From the NCBI RefSeq assembly GCF_023091745.1, contig NC_068910.1, positions 178,181,170 to 178,245,169 on the forward strand: 64,000 nucleotides of DNA. The letters are read 5' to 3'. This DNA comes from Budorcas taxicolor (Eukaryota > Chordata > Mammalia > Artiodactyla > Bovidae). Position numbers and translations under genes: made by a program. The notes below the pieces were generated by a model. It saw only the letters and a list, made by a program, of their open reading frames with translations, was not told the origin of the DNA and searched no databases. Within the stretch, counting starts at the first letter, position 1; each line of letters starts with the position of its first letter. Positions 1-11,158 of the stretch are shown here, one piece after another.

Positions 1-670
1 TTTCTTGTTTGGCTGGAATTCTTCCTGCCTCTTTGTTTATTGCCCTATGCCTATTCTTGTGAAAATTTGTTTTAGTTTTGTTTCCTACAGTTTCAATAAA
101 AGAAACCAGATTTAAAAGCTCTGTAACATAAAATCCCACATTGCAGACAAAGATCACAGGGTTATGTTAATTTCTAAAGAAGAGTTGTAATTTATGTCTC
201 TTGTTTCCTTTGTGGCCCCTGTCCAGTCACACACCCTCTTTGTCTGACCTCAAACTCTTCTTTCTTTCACTACACTGTAATTCTCTACTATAGCTCTTTA
301 CTTTCTTTATAAATAGAAAACAAAGCTCTTGCCAAACAATACAGACAATGCTGTGGTTATGAAATCTGTGGAAGTCATTTATCCAGACATTTATTTTGCA
401 TATAATGAAATTAAGACACTGACCACAATTATATCCAAAGACCAGCAACCAATGAGGGGCAAAGCTGAAATTCAAACTATTTTCACTTTTGGAGAAAGAT
501 ACAGAAAAGCATTTACCAAAGGTTTAGTTGGTAAATTGTGATATCAAAAACATAAGTTATGGTGGGGAAATAGAAGCATAAAATTTTTGTAGGCAAAAGT
601 TAAGTTATTAGCATAAAACAGATTGTTATATATATAAGGTGTTTTATGTGAGTAAAAATTCTTTAAAAAG
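1..670. other. Non-repeat AT-rich sequence
   Basis: I recognise no repeat or gene here. Short open frames exist on both strands near 227-541, but they overlap each other and have no recognisable domain or codon signal. They look like chance frames in AT-rich DNA. Confidence 0.5.
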
Positions 671-3337
671 TACTAGTAAACAAAATTCAACAGTACATTA
701 AAAGAATCAAACACCATGATCAAGTGGGATTCATTTCTGGGATACAAGAATGATTTAACATTTGCAAACCAATGCATGTGATACGCTAGAACAGTAGAAT
801 AAAAGATGAAAATCTTACGATCATCTTAGATGCAGGAAATGCACTTGACTAAATTCAACATTTATTCAACATAAAACCTCTTAAATTGAGTACAGAAGGA
901 AAATATCTCAACATAATAAAGTTCATATATAAGAAACTAACAAAAATATACTCAACAGTGAAAGACTGAAAGCTTTCCCACTGAGATCAGGAACAAGACA
1001 AGGGTGCCGACTGTCACCATGCCTAATCAACACAGTACTGGAAGTCCTAGTCTGAGCAATTAAGCAAGAAAAATAAAGAAAAGGCATCTAATTGTAAAGA
1101 AAAAAGTAAAGCCATCTGTGTTTGCAGATAATATGATCTTAAATAGTTTGGAATCCTAAAATTTCTACAAAAAACTATTAGAACTAATTAACAAATTCAG
1201 TAAAATTCAGAAAAAGCAGGATACAAAATTAACATACAAAAGTAAGTTGCATGTCTATACACTGATATATATATATTATATTATATATGTATCTCAAAAA
1301 GTATTTGAGATATATATGTATCTCAAAAAGAAATAGAGAAAATATCCCATTTACAATAGCATCAAAAATATAAAATGCTTAGGAATAAATTTAACCCACG
1401 AGAGGAAAGGTCTGTATACTAAAAATTATAAGACATTTATGAAAGAATTTAAAGAAGATAGAAATAAATATAAAACTATTTTATGTTCATGGATCACAAG
1501 AATTTATATTGTTAAAAGTGTCTATATTAACCAAAGCAATCTACAGATTCAAAAAAATCCCTAAAAAATTCCAATGATTTTTTTTACAGAAATAGAAAAA
1601 ACAATCCTAAAATTCATATGGAATCACGAAAGACCTCATCCAGCCAAAGCAATCCTGAAAAGAAGTACACTGGAGTCTTGAATAATGCAGGGAGTTAATC
1701 TGCATATAACTCACAACTGGCCCTCCTTAACTGAGGGGTTCCTCTGCATATGTAGATTCAACTATATACAGACCATGTTGTAACTGTAGCATTTACTATA
1801 GAAAAATATCTGCTTATAAGTGAAACTGCATGGTTAAATCCCAGTTGTTTGAGGGTCAACAGTACAAAGCTGGAGGCATCAGAATTTCTGATTTCAAACT
1901 TTTCTTTACAAAGCTATGGTAATCAAATCAATATGTTACTGGCATAAAAATAGACATATAAACCCATGAAACTGAATAAAGATCCCAGAATTAAATCCAT
2001 GCATATATGGTTAACTGACAAGGGAGCCAAGAACACTCCAGGGAGAGTGTAGTCTCTCCAATAAATGACAGTGGGAAAACTGGACAACCACACTCAGAGG
2101 AACGAAACTGGATTCCAGTGCTATACCACTCACAAAAATTACCCTGAAATAAATTAAAGACTTAAATGTCAGACTGAAACTGCAAAACTCCTAGAAGAAA
2201 ACAGGGAAAAGCCTCCTTGACATAGATCTTGGCAAACTTTTTGGATATGACACCAAGAACACAAGCAACAAGAGCAAAAATAAACAGTGGAACTATATAA
2301 CATTAAAAAGCTTCTACACAACAAAAGAAACCATCAGTCAATACCAAACCAAATAATCTGATTTTAAAATGAGTAAGTCCTCTGAGTAGACCTTTTTCCA
2401 AAGGCAACATACAGATGGCTAAAAGGTACATGAAAAGATGCTTGGCATCACCAATCATTAGGGAAATGCAAAGGAAAACTACAGCGACATATCATCTCAC
2501 ACCTCTTAGAATAGTTACTATCAAAAAGACAAGAGACAGCAAGCATTGGCAAGGCTGTGAAGAAAAGATAACACTTGTGTAACTGTTGGTGGGAATGCAA
2601 TTTTGTACAGCCACCATGGAAAACAGTATGGAAGTTTCTCAAAACACTGAAAATATAACTATCATATGATCTAGCAATTCTACTTGTAGGTGTATATTTG
2701 AAGGAAATGAAAACACTATCATGAAGCGATATCTGCACCCCATGTTTATAGCGGCATCATTCACAATAGTCAAGACATGGAAACAAGCTAAGTGTTCATC
2801 AACACACAAATAAAGAAAGTGTGACACACAGAGACACACCAGAATATTATTCAACTGTAAAAAAAAAGAAAACCCTGTCTTTTACAACAACATGGATGGG
2901 CCTTCAGGGCATAATGGTAAGTGAAATAAGTCAGACAGAGAAAGGCAAATACTGTATATTTTTCCTTGATGTGGATTCTAAAACAGCTGAATTTGTGGCT
3001 GTAGAGAATACAATGGTGATTTCTAGGGGCTGGGCATTGCTATGAGAGACAAACTGAAGAGATGTCAGTCAAAGGGTACAAACTCCTAGCTATAGGATGA
3101 GAAAGTTCTGAGATTCTAACATATAATATGGTGAGTATAATTAACAATAGCGTATTATATACTTAAAAATTAACACCACCAAAAGAAAAAAAAGTAATTA
3201 TATGATGGGAGGAAGATATAAACTAACTTTATAGTGGTACTCACTTTGCAGTATATAAATATATCAAATCATCACTGTATATCTAAATTTACATATATTA
3301 TAAGTCATTAATATCAAAAAAGCTAGAGGAGATAAAA
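671..3337 (+). mobile_element. L1MA-like LINE, 5'-truncated, ORF2 3' half plus 3' UTR
   Basis: Collinear with the mammalian L1 ORF2 from the middle of the RT domain to the 3' UTR. The RT active-site motif lies at about 1121-1140 and reads F-A-D-N-M-I-L where active copies have F-A-D-D. The ORF2 C-terminal region is visible at about 2440-2940, and the 3' UTR runs to an 'aaaaaagctagagg' end near 3335. Numerous stops, frameshifts and a deletion near 2340 make it inactive. It is interrupted at 1668-1862 by a DNA transposon. A TA-rich expansion lies near 1261-1325. Confidence 0.85.
1668..1862 (+). mobile_element. Tigger-like (Tc1/mariner) non-autonomous DNA transposon nested in L1MA
   Basis: 195 bp that interrupt the L1MA ORF2 exactly between 'gaaaagaag' and 'caaagctggagg', which are adjacent in L1. 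Imperfect terminal inverted repeats are visible: the left end reads about 'cactggagtcttgaataa' and the reverse complement of the right end is about 'ctgttgaccctcaaacaa'. A TA dinucleotide flanks both sides (1666-1667 and 1863-1864), the target duplication expected of Tc1/mariner. The interior resembles Tigger/MER2-type consensus. It is far too short to encode a transposase. Confidence 0.7.
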
Positions 3338-5080
3338 AGAGACTTAGCTGTTTGGGACCAATCACTAAGTGCTCAAATGTGTTAAATAGGTAATAAATGT
3401 GATAGTGGGTCTCTCTCATATTTAGTGTACTCTGCCTTACACACAGGTTGTGGTTAGGAATACCAAAGAAAGGGATGATAAATACCACAAACTCTTACAT
3501 AATATCACTTAATATTCAGGAATATACTTGATCTTGTATACTTTCAGTTGTGCTTAGCAAAAAATTTAATACTGGGCAAAGTCAACAGTAATGGTTTATA
3601 CAATATGATATGGGTGACACTGATAACATAAGATTTCCAATCTGCTTCATGTAAAATTTGTGTGCAATTAGCTAAGTACAGAAAAGTGTCTTTTTCAACC
3701 AACTGATCCCATACTCTTCTTACCTCCCAAGAAAAACTGCTTGAATATTAAAAACTGTCTCAAGACTGCATGCATCATGCAGTTTGTGTCTAACATTTGG
3801 CAAATTTTATGATTCACTAATTTAGAGAGAAGTCCCTAATTAAGTCCTCAATCTCAACACTGCTTGCAGTTCTAGTGTTCTGTTACACAAAGTCAAACCA
3901 CCAAAGTAGAATTTTGAACATCTGGGAGATGTTCCTGACAGGAGACAATCTTTTTCCCTTGAAAGAACTGAATCTATATTTATAACATGAAATGTGTCAC
4001 TTTTATAATAGGTTGTGGAAAAGCAATAAACAACCCTTGGTTTTTATTTTAAAATATTGGAAAAGCTTCTCTCACTCAAAATGCTTTCCAATGTTAAACA
4101 AAAAATCAGATATTCATTAGTGATAAAGCAAACTACAGAAATGAATTTAGTGTTGGCAGTGGAAGACTTTCTTTAAATCTGATAATATACTATGACTATC
4201 TCAAACAGAAATAGTTCATACAACAAAATATTCTTTTTCCTGCCCTGAGGACACTTTTGTAGTAAAATATTTTTCCTCACTATCTTTTCACTTCCATTTA
4301 CCACTGTAACATAATGAGGGGAAAAATTATATAACTTTAAAGTGTCAGGTAATCAGATATCAAGTCAGTTATGTCTGTTACATTATCCTCATTTTATCAG
4401 TTGCAAATCATGCTTCTGAGTTCTAATAAACTTCATCACTTCTCTGCCTTATTTGCTCTGGTTCTACCGTACAGCTAGGAATCTGACATACTCATCGTAG
4501 TAAAGCCCTTACTTCAAATGCAGCTCCAGGAACTACGACTTTTTCTTATTCCAAGAACTTTATTTCGGTCGCTTAGGGTCTGAAGTCTTAAGCTATTTCC
4601 AGTAATAACCGGTGTTTTTGCTGTGAGCCTCAGTTCCAAAATGTGGGTCCTTACTCCTGTTGTCACTCCCTGAGCCCGCCCTGTGCCTCCAGACCATTTA
4701 CCTCGTGTCTCCTAATGCTAGCTTTCCACGAACAGAGTCAAGCAGCACACGCGGTTTTGCCTGGCATGACACTCGCTCCCTCTCTTCACAGGTCAACCCT
4801 TCAACATGACTCTGTTGTAAACTGCACAAAGGATTTGGCAAGGAGAGATTGCAGGTGTGTGAACCGCTGACTTTAGACTCTGTGATGGAAATGAAGTGAT
4901 ACATTGCTCTAGTTTTACTATTTCCAAAGATTAAGAGAAGGTCCAGCTCTCAGGGTTTTCAGAAACCTTGCGAACTCGCCCTCCAGGGTACCCGGATGTC
5001 ACTGCCTTGCCCTCCAAGATACCTGGATGTAGGTGGCGCAGGATGGGGAAGGGCCTCTTTCTCCACCCATGTGTGCCTGC
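3338..5080. other. Unique sequence, no recognised repeat
   Basis: 1.7 kb between the L1MA tail and the first SINE. The left part is AT-rich. From about 4540 the GC and CpG content rise modestly, though not to CpG-island level. An exon-like unit at 4792-4854 is described in the findings. Open frames near 4643-4870 overlap frames on the other strand and are not supported as genes. Confidence 0.5.
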
Positions 5081-5288
5081 AGTCACTAAATCGCCTCAGA
5101 CTTTTTGTGATCCCACTGACTGTAGCCTGCCAGATTCCTCTGTCCCTGAAAATTTCCAAGCAAGAATATGGGGGTGGGTTGCCATTTCTTCCTCCAAGGG
5201 ATCTTTCCCACCCAGGGATCAAACCCATGCCTCCTGCATCTCTTACGTTGGCAGGGAGGGCTCTTTACCGCTGAGCCACCTCGGAAGC
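5081..5288 (-). mobile_element. Bov-tA SINE
   Basis: Near full-length ruminant tRNA-Glu/BovB chimeric SINE, read on the minus strand. The BovB-like 3' part ('agtcactaaatcgc', 'gactgtagcc') is at the left. The tRNA-derived head ('ctgagccacctcggaagc', the complement of 'gcttccnnggtggctcag') is at the right end. Diverged by scattered substitutions. Confidence 0.9.
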
Positions 5289-5299
5289 AACCTCCGCCA

Positions 5300-5495
5300 C
5301 CGCTACTGCTAAGTCACTTCAGTCACTTTAGTCATGCCAACTCTGTGCGACCCCATAGACGGCAGCCCGCCAGGCTCCTCCGTCCCTGGGATTCTCCAGG
5401 CAAGAACACTGGAGTGGGTTGCCATTTCCTTCTCCAATGCAGGAAAGTGAAAAACGAAAGTGAAGTCACTCAGTCGTGTCTGACCCTTAGCGACC
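5300..5495 (-). mobile_element. Bov-A2 SINE, partial
   Basis: Starts at the left with a degenerate (GCT)n-type end followed by 'aagtcacttcagtcac', which is the 3' end of Bov-A2 in reverse. It contains the linker 'gcaggaaagtgaaaaacgaa' between the two Bov-A monomers. The second monomer is cut short after 'cttagcgacc', so about the last 80 bp of the dimer are missing. Confidence 0.88.
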
Positions 5496-5658
5496 GGCTG
5501 TTATCCTGGTCTGTTGATCGCTCTCTCTCAGTCATATCCATGAACAGCCCTCTCCCCTACACCTCCAGTGCCAAGCAAACATGTTAATGTTACTCACACT
5601 GCTCCTGCACTATTTGAACAAAAGCACTTTTTTATTATGAAATATTTCACACAGAATC

Positions 5659-5801
5659 CGTGGGATACTCCAAGAATACAGGAGTGGGCTGTCCTGCCCT
5701 CCTCTAGGGGATCTTCCCAACCCAGGAATCAAACCCACCTCCCTTCGGTCTCCTTGCATTGGCAGGTGGGTTCTTTACCACTAGCACTGCCTGGGAAGCC
5801 C
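5659..5801 (-). mobile_element. Bov-tA SINE, 3'-truncated
   Basis: Contains the SINE middle ('ccaagaatacaggagtggg', 'ggggatcttcccaaccc') and the tRNA head in reverse ('ctgcctgggaagccc'). The BovB-like 3' portion is missing. Confidence 0.88.
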
Positions 5802-6663
5802 ACCAGACTTACCTGTACACTATTTTTTTTTTAATGAATGTAATGAAATAGTGATAATATAAAGAGAAGTAAAAAGAAAGCATAATAGAGTAAAATAAAA
5901 TACATTTCAATCTGTAAATGTTTGGACACATGTACACTAAAGATCTCATGGAGCAGTTACATTTCTTCTTAGATGCTTACAATGGATTTCTTTTGATATA
6001 GAATGTATAAGATCAAGAACCATTCCATATGGGAACAGAGTCAAGGATGGACACTCAAATTAAATGAATAAATCAAGCCTAAAATTTGGCTAAGTAATTA
6101 CCGACCAGGCTTACTAGTACAATGGATAGGAAAGGCCATAAGAACGTGCAGGGACAACAGGCTGAGGCAAATTACAGACTGCTCAAGTGGAGAGAATGAG
6201 GTCAACCCTAGTCTCTCAAGTGATCCTCAGAGCTGTATTTGGAACTGTAGTGCCAAAATTATTCACTTTGTTATAGCCAGGGATGCTGCCTTAAGAACAC
6301 TATATCCTGAAACCCTTTTCAATTACAAATGTAGTTGGAAATGCTAGACTACATTGAATGAGCAGAATGTGCAGAATAAAACATTGAACACGTTCAAGAT
6401 GATGTCTTGATTCTATTTAAACCTCCCTCTGGATAAGGTCTGTTACATTACTGATCTTTTAGACTAATTTCTTATAGAACTGTCTTATATTTTCATGTAT
6501 TAAAGTGCTTCCAGTTTATATTTGTGTTTCATTCAACAAGACATCCAAGAGTCCAGTAATGTCAATACAGTGTGCTCCTAATCATGAATTTCTGCTGTAC
6601 CCCAAAAAGGAGTGCTCCTACCCATGTTAAGAAATTTGAAGTTCCTGGTGTTCCTTCAGTTCC
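5802..6663. other. Unique sequence, no recognised repeat
   Basis: AT-rich DNA between two Bov-tA copies. No open frame above chance, no RNA gene and no recognised repeat. Confidence 0.5.
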
Positions 6664-6823
6664 AAGCTCCTCTGTCCATGGAATTTTCCAGGCAAGAATA
6701 CTGGAGTGGGTTGCCACTTCCTACTCCAGGGGATCTCCCAAACCCAGGGCCTGAACCTGCATCTCTTGTGTCTCCTGCATTTGGCAGGCAGATTCTTTAC
6801 TGCTAGCACCACCTGAGAAGCCC
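6664..6823 (-). mobile_element. Bov-tA SINE, 3'-truncated
   Basis: Matches Bov-tA from 'ctcctctgtccatgga' through 'gcaagaatactggagtggg' to the reversed tRNA head 'accacctgagaagccc'. The BovB-like 3' tail is absent. Confidence 0.9.
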
Positions 6824-6919
6824 ATACAGGAGAGTATCTCAAGGGTCACATGTAGGAATAAAAAGAGTAGGTTTTGGAATAGGCTCATGCTGAACTTAGA
6901 AGGTAATGCCAAGTGATTG

Positions 6920-7660
6920 TTTCAAAATGATTGTACTAATTACAGTCTCACCAGTTGTTTATATGTGCTCTTATTGCTATGCATCTTCATCAGCAGTGTA
7001 CATGACTTTATTTTTTTATAATATATGGGTGTGAAATGATATCTTGTAGTTTTAATATTCATTTCACCAAGTACTCATAGCATTATCTTTTAAAATGAAT
7101 ATGAAGTATTTGAGTCTTACCCTTTTGTGAAAGGCTTGTTTGTATATTTTGCTTTTTTTTCTATTGGATTTTTTATTGCTTTTGAATTCTTTGTATGTTC
7201 TTTGTAACATCCATTGTTGTTTATGTGTTGTAAATATCTTTTCTCGATGCTTGACTTATCTTTTCATTTACCTAATGATGTCTTTTGATGGGCACTAATT
7301 CCAATTTTATCTAGTAAAGTTGATCAAACTTAAAAAAAAATGACCACAGTGTTTGTGTCTTGTTTAAGAAATCATTCTCTTCTGCAAGGTGATAAATTCT
7401 TCCCCCTACTTTTATTATAGTTTCAGTTTTTTGGCTTTCCTATTAAAACTATGAATTCTTCAAGAATTGATTTTGTGCAGATGTAAAATAAATTGTCTCC
7501 TCAAGGTTTATTGAATATCATTCTTTTCTCTCTGATGTACAATCTTTCACTGTTATATTAAGATATTGCACTGTTATATTAAGATATTATTAAGGTAAAT
7601 ACAGATATATCTGTATTTCTGCTTTCTCTTCAACTATGTTAGTCTTTGATTGCTCTGTAA
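6920..7660 (-). mobile_element. Old L1M (L1MC/L1ME-type) fragment
   Basis: The order of features follows the reversed L1M 3' region. It runs from 'tcatcagcagtgtacatgac', through the window around 'aggcttgtttgtatattttgc' and 'ttttctcgatgcttgacttatc', to the pieces around 'agaaatcattctcttctgc' and 'caaggtttattgaatatc'. Divergence is high and no frame survives. It contains a perfect 20-bp direct duplication at 7548-7567 and 7569-7588. Confidence 0.65.
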
Positions 7661-8214
7661 TGGTGATACACATTTTAAATACTACAGCTTTTTATTTATT
7701 TATCTTTTATGGGCCTTGGAACATAAATCTTATACTTTATTTCAGAATTTCAAGATAGATATTGTATATATTCATTCCTTCACTTGTTCACCATTCATCT
7801 CTTTCAGTTAGTCAGTTAGCAAGTAACTTTTGAACATCTACTGTTCTCTGGGCTTATTTTATTTTATTTTATTTGTTTTAATTGGAGGCTAAATACTTTA
7901 CAATATTGTAGTGGTTTTGCTATACACTGACATGAATCAACCATGGGTGTACATGTGTTCTGCATCCTGAACCCCCATCCCATCTCCCTCCCCATCCCAT
8001 TCCTCTGGGTCATCCCAGTGCACCAGCCCTGAGCACCCTGTCTCATACATCAAACCTGGACTGGTGATCTGTTTTACATATGATAATATACATGTTTCAA
8101 TGCTATTCTCTCAAATCATCCCACCCTAGCCTTTTCCCATGGAGTCCAAAAGACTGTTCCATACATCTGTGTCTCCTTTGCTGTCTCACATATAGGGTTA
8201 TCATTACCATCTTT

Positions 8215-8778
8215 CTAAATTCCATATGTATGTGTTAGTATACTGTATTGGTGTTTTTCTTTCTGGCTTACTTCACTCTGTATAATAGGCTCCAGTTTCA
8301 TCCACCTCATTAGAACTGACTCAAATGTATTCTTTTTAATGGCTGAGTAATATTTCATTGTGTATATGTACCCCAGCTTTCTTATCCATTCGTCTGCTGA
8401 TGGACATCTAGGTTGCTTCCATGTCCTGGCTATTATAAACAGTGCTGCAATGAATGTTGGGGTACGTGTGTCTCTTTCAATTCTGGTTTCCTCGGTGTGT
8501 ATGCCCAGCACTGGGATTGCTGGGTCATATGGGAGTTCTAATACCAGTTTTTTAAGGAATCTCCACACTGTTCTCCTTAGTGGCTGTACTAGTTTGCATT
8601 CCCACCAACAGTGTAAGAGGGTTCTCTTTTCTCCACACCCTCTCCAGCATTTATTGTTTGTTGACTTTTTGATAGCAGCCATTCTGACCAGCATGAGATG
8701 GTACCTCATTGTGGTTTTGATTAGCATTTCTCTGATAATGAGCGATGTTGAGCATCTTTTCATGTGTTTGTTAGCCAT
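8215..8778 (-). pseudogene. L1 ORF2 C-terminal region remnant
   Basis: A 187-residue open stretch corresponding to the cysteine-containing C-terminal part of L1 ORF2p. Near residues 40-60 it has the L1-typical 'WRGCGE' and 'HCWWECKLVQPL', followed by 'LPYDPAIPVLGI', 'FIAALFIIARTWKQP' and 'YYSAIKKN'. ORF2p is the endonuclease/reverse transcriptase that retrotransposes L1 RNA; this domain binds nucleic acid. It is only the tail of a roughly 1,280-residue protein, so the copy is non-functional. The upstream ORF2 frame is broken at several points. Confidence 0.9.
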
Positions 8779-8807
8779 CTGTATGTCTTCTTTGGAGAAA
8801 TGTCTGT

Positions 8808-9320
8808 TTAGTTCTTTAGCCCATTTTTTAATTGGTCATTTATTTTTCTGCAATTGAACTCCAGGAGTTGCTTGTATATTTTTGAGATTAATTCTTTGTC
8901 AGTTGCTTCATTTACTATTATTTTTTCCCATTCTGAAGGCTGTCTTTTCACCTTGCTTATAGTTTCCTTCGTTGTGCAAAAGCTTTTAAGTAAATTAGGT
9001 CCCATTTGTTTATTTTTGCTTTCATTTCCATTACTCTGGGAGGTGGGTCATAGAGGATCCTGCTGTGATTTGTCCCTTTCTTCCAAGTTGTCCATATTAC
9101 TGGCATATAGTTGCTGATAGTGAGTCTCATGATCCTTTGTATTTCTGTCTGTGTTGTCTGTTGTGATTTCTCCATTTTCATTTCTAATTTTGTTGATTTG
9201 ATTCTTCTCCCTTTGTTTCTTGATGAGTCTGGATAATGGTTTGTTAATTTTATCTGTCTTCTCAAAGAACCAGCTTTTGGCTTTGTTGATTTTTGCTATG
9301 GTCTCTTGTTTCTTTGGCAT
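8808..9320 (-). pseudogene. L1 ORF2 remnant spanning an internal deletion
   Basis: Right part (about 9070-9320, minus strand) encodes the linker between endonuclease and RT ('AKINKAKSWFFEK', 'HYQQLYASNMDNLEE'). Left of about 9068 the sequence jumps to a region downstream of RT ('YDPPPRVMEMKAKINKWDLI', then 'KRQPSEWEKI'). Compared with complete L1 ORF2, roughly 500 codons containing the RT palm with its catalytic aspartates are absent. There are also frame changes near 8957-9005. Confidence 0.8.
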
Positions 9321-9581
9321 TTATTTCTGCCCTAACTTTTAGGATTTCTTTCCTCCTACTAACCCTGGGGTTCTTCATTCATTACTTTTCTAGTTGCTTT
9401 AGGTGTAGAGTTAGGTTATTTATTTGACTTTTTTCTTGTTCCTTGAGGTAAGCCTGTATTGCTATGAACCTTCCCCTTAGTACTGCTTTTACAGCGTCTA
9501 ATAGGTTTTGGGTTGTTGTGTTTTCATTTTCATTTGTTTCTATGCATATTTTGATTTCTTTTTTTATTTCTTCTGTGATTT

Positions 9582-11149
9582 TGTACAGAAGAACTGTACG
9601 AAAAAGATATTTATGACCAAGATAATCACGATTGTGAGATCACTCACCTAGAGCCAGACATCCTGGAATGTGAAGTCAAGTGGGCCTTAGAAAGCACCAC
9701 TATGAACAAAGCTAGTGGAGGTGATGGAATTCCAGTTGAGCTACTTCAAATCCTGAAAGATGATGCTGTGAAAGTGCTACACTCAATATGCCAGCAAATT
9801 TGGAAAACTCAGCAGTGGCCACAGGACTGGAAAAGGTCAGTTTTCATTCCAATCCCAAAGAAAGGCAATGGCAAAGAATGCGCAAACTTCCACACAATTT
9901 CACTCATCTCACATGCTAGTAAAGTAATGTAATGCTCAGAATTCTACAAGCCAGTCTTCAGCAGTACGTGAACCGTGAACGTCCAGATGTTCAAGCTGGT
10001 TTTAGAAAAGGCAGAGGAACCAGAGATCAAATTGCCAACATCTGCTAGATCACTGAAAAAGCAAGAGAGTTCCAGAAAAACATCTATTTCTGTTTTATTG
10101 ACTATGCCATGCCTTTGACTGTGTGGATCACAATAAACTGTGGAAAATTCTGAAAGAGATGGAAATACCAGACCATCTGACCAGCCTCTTGAGAAATCAG
10201 GAAGCAACAGTTAGAACTGGACATGGAACCACAGACTGGTTCCAAATAGGAAAAGGAGTACGTCAAGGCTGTATATCGTCACCCTGCTTATTTAACTTCT
10301 ATGCAGAGTGCATCATGAGAAACGCTGGGCTGGCAGAAGCACATGTTGGAGTCAAGATTGCCGGGAGAAATATCAGTCACCTCAGATATGCAGATGACAC
10401 CACCCTTATGGCAGAAGGTGAAGAGGAACTCAAAAGCCTCTTGATGAAAGTGAAAGAGGAGAGTGAAAAAGTTGGCTTAAAGCTCAACATTCAGAAAACT
10501 AAGGTCGTGGCATCCAGTCCCATCACTCCATGGAAAATAGATGGGGAAACAGTGGAAACAGTGTCAGACTTTATATTCTGGGGGCTCTAAAATCACTGCA
10601 GATGGTGGTTGCAGCCATGAAATGAAAAGATGCTTACTCCTTGGAAGGAAAGTTATGACCAACCTAGATAGCATATTAAGAAGCAGACATATTACTTTGC
10701 CAACAAAGGTCCATCTAGTCAAGGCTATGGTTTTTTCAGTAGTCATGTATGGATGTGAGAGTCGGACTGTGAAGAAAGCTGAGCACCAAAGGATTGATTC
10801 TTTTGAACTGTGGTGTTGGAGATGACTCTTGAGAGTCCCTTGGACTACAAGGAGATCCAATCAGTCCATTTAAAGGAGATCAGTCCTGGGTGTTCATTGG
10901 AAGGACTGATGCTAAAGCTGAAGCTTCAATACTTTGGCCACCTCATGTGAAGAGTTGACTCACTGGAAAAGAGGAGGAGGAGGCAGGAGGAGAAGGGGAC
11001 GACAGAGGATGAGATGGCTGGATGGCATCACTGACTCAATGCACATGAGTTTGAGTGAACTGTGGGAGTTGGTGATGGACAGGGAAGCTTGGTTTGCTGC
11101 GATTCATGGGGTCGCAAAGAGTTGGACACGACTGAGAGACTGATCTGAA
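9582..11149 (+). mobile_element. BovB (RTE-clade) LINE, 5'-truncated, nested in L1
   Basis: 1,568 bp of BovB from within the RT region to the 3' end ('gagactgatctgaa'). It is inserted into the minus-strand L1 and flanked by the 9-bp direct repeat 'ctgtgattt' at 9573-9581 and 11150-11158, which is present once in L1. It is opposite in orientation to the L1. Length is about half of a full 3.2-kb BovB. Confidence 0.95.
9702..11143 (+). pseudogene. BovB reverse transcriptase ORF remnant
   Basis: Four open pieces in different frames: 9702-9932, 10123-10590, 10541-10825 and 10934-11143. The first has the RT fingers-like 'GGDGIPVELL' and 'KRSVFIPIPKKG'. The second starts after a damaged motif A region and contains motif B ('GVRQGCISSPCLFNFY'), the catalytic 'YADD' at about 10387-10398, and 'LKLNIQKTK'. 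The third and fourth cover 'VMYGCES' and 'RRGRQRMRWLDGITDSM'. An active BovB encodes one ORF with AP endonuclease and RT. Here the endonuclease is missing and frameshifts and stops (near 9930, 10050, 10590, 10825) inactivate it. Confidence 0.9.
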
Positions 11150-11158
11150 CTGTGATTT

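Larger units (their letters stand above)
7857..9581 (-). mobile_element. Ruminant L1 (L1-BT type), 3' part
   Basis: The 3' half of the L1 whose 5' half is at 11150-15667; BovB 9582-11149 splits it. On the minus strand it reads late ORF2, a short 3' UTR and an A-rich (AAAAT)n tail at about 7857-7880. The sequence left of 9581 and right of 11150 is contiguous in L1 consensus, with only the 9-bp TSD repeated. I saw no convincing TSD for the L1 itself. Confidence 0.9.

Noticed and set aside
3338..4540. Search for an undescribed gene system in the unique block
   Set aside because: No open frame above chance, no paired repeats and no conserved-looking RNA fold was evident by reading.
5168..5587. 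139-codon plus-strand open frame with proline-rich segment
   Set aside because: Translation of consecutive reversed Bov-tA and Bov-A2 SINEs; phrases such as 'GIFPTQGSNPCLLHLL' recur at unrelated SINE copies.
8360..8857. 165-codon plus-strand open frame
   Set aside because: It is the antisense shadow of the L1 ORF2 C-terminus on the minus strand; 'SSADGHLGCFHVLAIINSAAMN' type sequence arises whenever L1 is read backwards.
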